Shown here one piece after another: positions 4,287 to 6,060 of a stretch of 6,060 nt of DNA. Each line of letters starts with the position of its first letter. The first letter of the stretch is position 1. The position numbers were made by a program, and so were the translations under genes. The DNA is from Paracoccaceae bacterium (GTDB lineage Bacteria; Pseudomonadota; Alphaproteobacteria; Rhodobacterales; Rhodobacteraceae), in contig DAOUPC010000186.1 in the NCBI GenBank assembly GCA_030626365.1, positions 1 through 6,060 of the forward strand, written 5' to 3'. The notes under the pieces are model-generated. The model did not search any database, was not told the origin of the DNA, and saw only the letters and a program-made list of their open reading frames with translations.

Positions 4287-5965
4287 CATTTCGCAGGATA
4301 CTGGAGTTCGCCTGGCCATTTCGCGCAAGCCTGGTTTTTTGCGTCTTGCTGATGCTTTTGCAAACCGGCGTGGTCCTTTTGGTGCCGTGGTTGGGTGGCC
4401 TTCTGACGACCAGCGTGCTGGCGCAAACCCGGTTGGATGTTGGCACCATTTCGATCTGGCTTTTGGGTCTGTTTGCGATCAGGGCGGTCCTGCAGGTGGT
4501 GCAGGGTATGGTTCTTTCTGCCACATCAGAACAGGTTCTGGCCCGGCTGCGCACCCAACTTTATGACCACGTTCAAACCCTGCCGATCCGGTTTTTCCAG
4601 ACCCGCAGACAGGGCGACCTTCTGACGCTTTTAACCTTTGAGGTGGAACGGCTGGCCCGGTTCATCACCGGCCCGCTGTTGTCGGTGATCCCGCTGTTTC
4701 TGACCGTGACCGGTGCGCTTTTACTGATGATCCGCATTGATGCTCTGCTGGCCATTCCCGTTGCCTTGTGTGTTCCGGCATTCTTTGTTGTGACAAAGGT
4801 TTTTGGCCGCCGGTTGCGCCCTCTGGCCAGTGAGGTCCGTGACGCTTACGCGACCTCTGTGGCCATCGCCGAGGAAAACCTGTCGATGCTGCCGGCAATC
4901 AAATCCTTTGTGCGCGAAGATCTGGAATCTGTGCGCCACGCGGCACAGGTGGAAACGGTGCGCGGCCTAAGCGTGCAAATGGCCCGGATACAGGCACTTT
5001 TGGGGCCGCTTATGCAGTTCATCGCCGCCGGGGCCATCATCGGGTTGTTGTGGATTGCCAGCGACCGGGTGATTGCAGGTGATCTGCCCCCCGGAGAGCT
5101 GATCACATTCCTGCTTTACACCGCGCTTTTGACGCACCCCGTGTCCGGCCTGGCGGATTTGTGGGGGCAGACACAAATGGCGCGCGGAACGCTGGCCCGG
5201 CTTGAGGATGTGTTGCGCGAACCCCCCGAACCGTTCACGGGCGGGGCAGAGCCGGGGCCGGTGCGCGGGGCTGTTTCGTTTGAAAACGTCGGTTTTTCCC
5301 ATACGGACCGCGCCCCGGCGCTGCACGGTGTTCATCTGGACATCAGGGCAGGCGAAACCATCGCACTGACCGGCGAAAACGGGGCCGGAAAGACCACGCT
5401 TATTGACCTGTTGTTGCGGCTTCATACGCCTGATTGCGGTAAAATCACGCTGGACGGGGTGGATACCCAGACCCTGAACCTGAAAGCATTCCGCCGCCTG
5501 ATTGGCGTGGTACCACAGAATGTCCTGCTTTTTGATGGCACGGTTCGTGACAATATCCTTTTTGGAAACCCCGATGCCACCGCCGCCGATCTGGCCGATG
5601 CCGTGGACCGGGCGCAGGCCGCTGGTTTCATCAGGGAATTGCCGGACGGCTATGACACGTTGATCGGTGACAAGGGTGTTCGCCTGTCTGGCGGTCAGCG
5701 CCAGCGCATTGCCCTTGCCCGCGCACTGATCAGGAATCCGGCGATCCTGATACTGGACGAACCAACGGCCATGTTTGATCCGAAAGGCGAACAGGGGTTT
5801 GTCTCGCAGGCGCGCGAAGCACTGGCCGACAGAACGGTTATCCTGATTACCCATCGCCCGGCCAGCCTGGCACTGGCAGACCGGATTGTTACCCTCAAGG
5901 GGGGGCGGATCGTATCGGAGGAACCCGACGGACCCCCCCCCCGCCGGGCGGCAAGCCTGAGATGA
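4283..5965 (+). CDS. ABC half-transporter, MsbA/McjD-like peptide exporter
   Basis: A 560-aa fused membrane/ATPase half-transporter that would act as a homodimer in the inner membrane. Six hydrophobic segments lie at about 15-40, 56-78, 127-150, 152-172, 238-260 and 272-291. Canonical coupling regions are FFQTRRQGDLLT (104-115) and AIKSFVRED (205-213). The ATPase domain follows from about 325: Walker A GENGAGKT (364-371), Q-loop Gln412, signature LSGGQ (468-472), Walker B ending Asp492-Glu493, H-loop His524. All are intact. The D-loop reads PTAMFDPKG instead of the usual ATSALD, and the A-loop aromatic is replaced by His (GFSH). The frame is open back to 3911, but the ATG at 4283 is chosen because it forms ATGA with the preceding stop and gives a normal N-terminus. 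It sits between a nucleotidyltransferase and an Asn-synthetase homologue, which suggests export of a modified peptide as McjD does for microcin J25. A lipid or polysaccharide substrate is not excluded. Confidence 0.92.
   Translation: MTFRRILEFAWPFRASLVFCVLLMLLQTGVVLLVPWLGGLLTTSVLAQTRLDVGTISIWLLGLFAIRAVLQVVQGMVLSATSEQVLARLRTQLYDHVQTLPIRFFQTRRQGDLLTLLTFEVERLARFITGPLLSVIPLFLTVTGALLLMIRIDALLAIPVALCVPAFFVVTKVFGRRLRPLASEVRDAYATSVAIAEENLSMLPAIKSFVREDLESVRHAAQVETVRGLSVQMARIQALLGPLMQFIAAGAIIGLLWIASDRVIAGDLPPGELITFLLYTALLTHPVSGLADLWGQTQMARGTLARLEDVLREPPEPFTGGAEPGPVRGAVSFENVGFSHTDRAPALHGVHLDIRAGETIALTGENGAGKTTLIDLLLRLHTPDCGKITLDGVDTQTLNLKAFRRLIGVVPQNVLLFDGTVRDNILFGNPDATAADLADAVDRAQAAGFIRELPDGYDTLIGDKGVRLSGGQRQRIALARALIRNPAILILDEPTAMFDPKGEQGFVSQAREALADRTVILITHRPASLALADRIVTLKGGRIVSEEPDGPPPRRAASLR
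5899..5942 (+). repeat. G7 and C10 homopolymer pair at the 3' end of the transporter gene
   Basis: A run of seven G (5899-5905) and a run of ten C (5933-5942) are 27 nt apart. They can pair into a very stable hairpin in the mRNA just before the next start codon (5962). The C10 encodes the ProProProArg near the C-terminus and is long enough for replication or transcription slippage. Confidence 0.7.
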
Positions 5966-6060
5966 GCGGCATTTGCGGAATTATTGATCTTACCGGCGCA
6001 CAACCCGCACCGAAACAACTGGCGTTGATCACCGCTGTGTTGAAACGGCGCGGACCCGAC
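5962..6060 (+). CDS. Asparagine-synthetase-like protein, probable lasso cyclase (N-terminal part)
   Basis: The first 33 codons of a class-II glutamine-amidotransferase/Asn-synthetase-type protein, cut by the right edge. The visible start MSGICGIIDLTG aligns with the family's MCGIAGI...G, and the end LKRRGPD aligns with the conserved L.HRGPD. Ser2 replaces the catalytic N-terminal Cys. A Cys does occur at residue 5, but that position is normally Ala. The glutaminase half is therefore probably inactive, a pattern seen in Asn-synthetase homologues that close isopeptide rings in lasso peptides without using glutamine. The synthetase domain that would do the ATP-dependent adenylation is outside the window. 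The ATG overlaps the transporter stop as ATGA (5962-5965) and has only a weak ribosome site, so translation likely depends on coupling. An ordinary Asn-synthetase paralogue of a polysaccharide locus is the alternative. Confidence 0.8.
   Translation, partial: MSGICGIIDLTGAQPAPKQLALITAVLKRRGPD

Noticed and set aside
3663..4328. 221-codon minus-strand open frame opposite the nucleotidyltransferase
   Set aside because: The plus-strand gene has intact catalytic motifs and coupled junctions; the antisense product has no recognisable features.
4967..5854. 295-codon open frame on the minus strand opposite the transporter ATPase domain
   Set aside because: The plus strand carries every ABC motif in order. 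The antisense frame is open because of GC-rich third positions and shows no recognisable domain.
1..6060. CRISPR array, tRNA/rRNA genes, insertion sequences or attachment sites
   Set aside because: No regularly spaced repeats, no tRNA- or rRNA-like sequence, no transposase motifs and no terminal repeats were seen.

Overview
The window looks like the chromosome of an alphaproteobacterium, most likely a Rhodobacterales/Roseobacter-type Gram-negative. This rests on GC-rich third codon positions, Sec signal peptides without lipobox cysteines, a periplasmic family-5 solute-binding protein, and small exported proteins of a style common in that group. The taxonomic call is inference, because no rRNA or marker gene is present.

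Left block (1-1767, minus strand): the 3' part of a peptide/nickel-type ABC importer operon. A periplasmic substrate-binding protein comes first. A strong intercistronic hairpin follows, then the N-terminus of a DppB-type permease that runs off the window. Positions 1768-2129 are a 362-base divergent intergenic region with no convincing gene but four inverted repeats and candidate promoters.

Middle block (2130-2939): two convergent small genes for exported proteins. On the plus strand is a 169-aa secreted protein with a ClpP/crotonase-like serine-hydrolase signature (CxSSC, then GFHG) and a 12-bp tandem repeat just after the signal peptide. On the minus strand is a 94-aa secreted protein of unknown function with an Ala/Gly-rich tail.

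Right block (3144-6060, plus strand): a tightly coupled operon of three genes joined by ATGA overlaps. These are a PF14907-like nucleotidyltransferase, an MsbA/McjD-like ABC half-transporter, and the first 33 codons of an asparagine-synthetase-like protein with Ser in place of the catalytic Cys2. Together they resemble the accessory, export and cyclase genes of a lasso-peptide (RiPP) cluster, although the protease/RRE genes would lie outside the window. A divergent 56-codon Cys/aromatic-rich ORF (2972-3142) abuts the operon start. It is the only precursor-like ORF seen, but it lacks the usual lasso leader threonine.

If the cluster call is right, the precursor would be matured by a protease/RRE pair encoded downstream and cyclised by the Asn-synthetase homologue. 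It would then be possibly tagged by the nucleotidyltransferase and exported by the half-transporter. A C10 tract at the transporter/cyclase junction could, by slippage, fuse these two proteins in frame.
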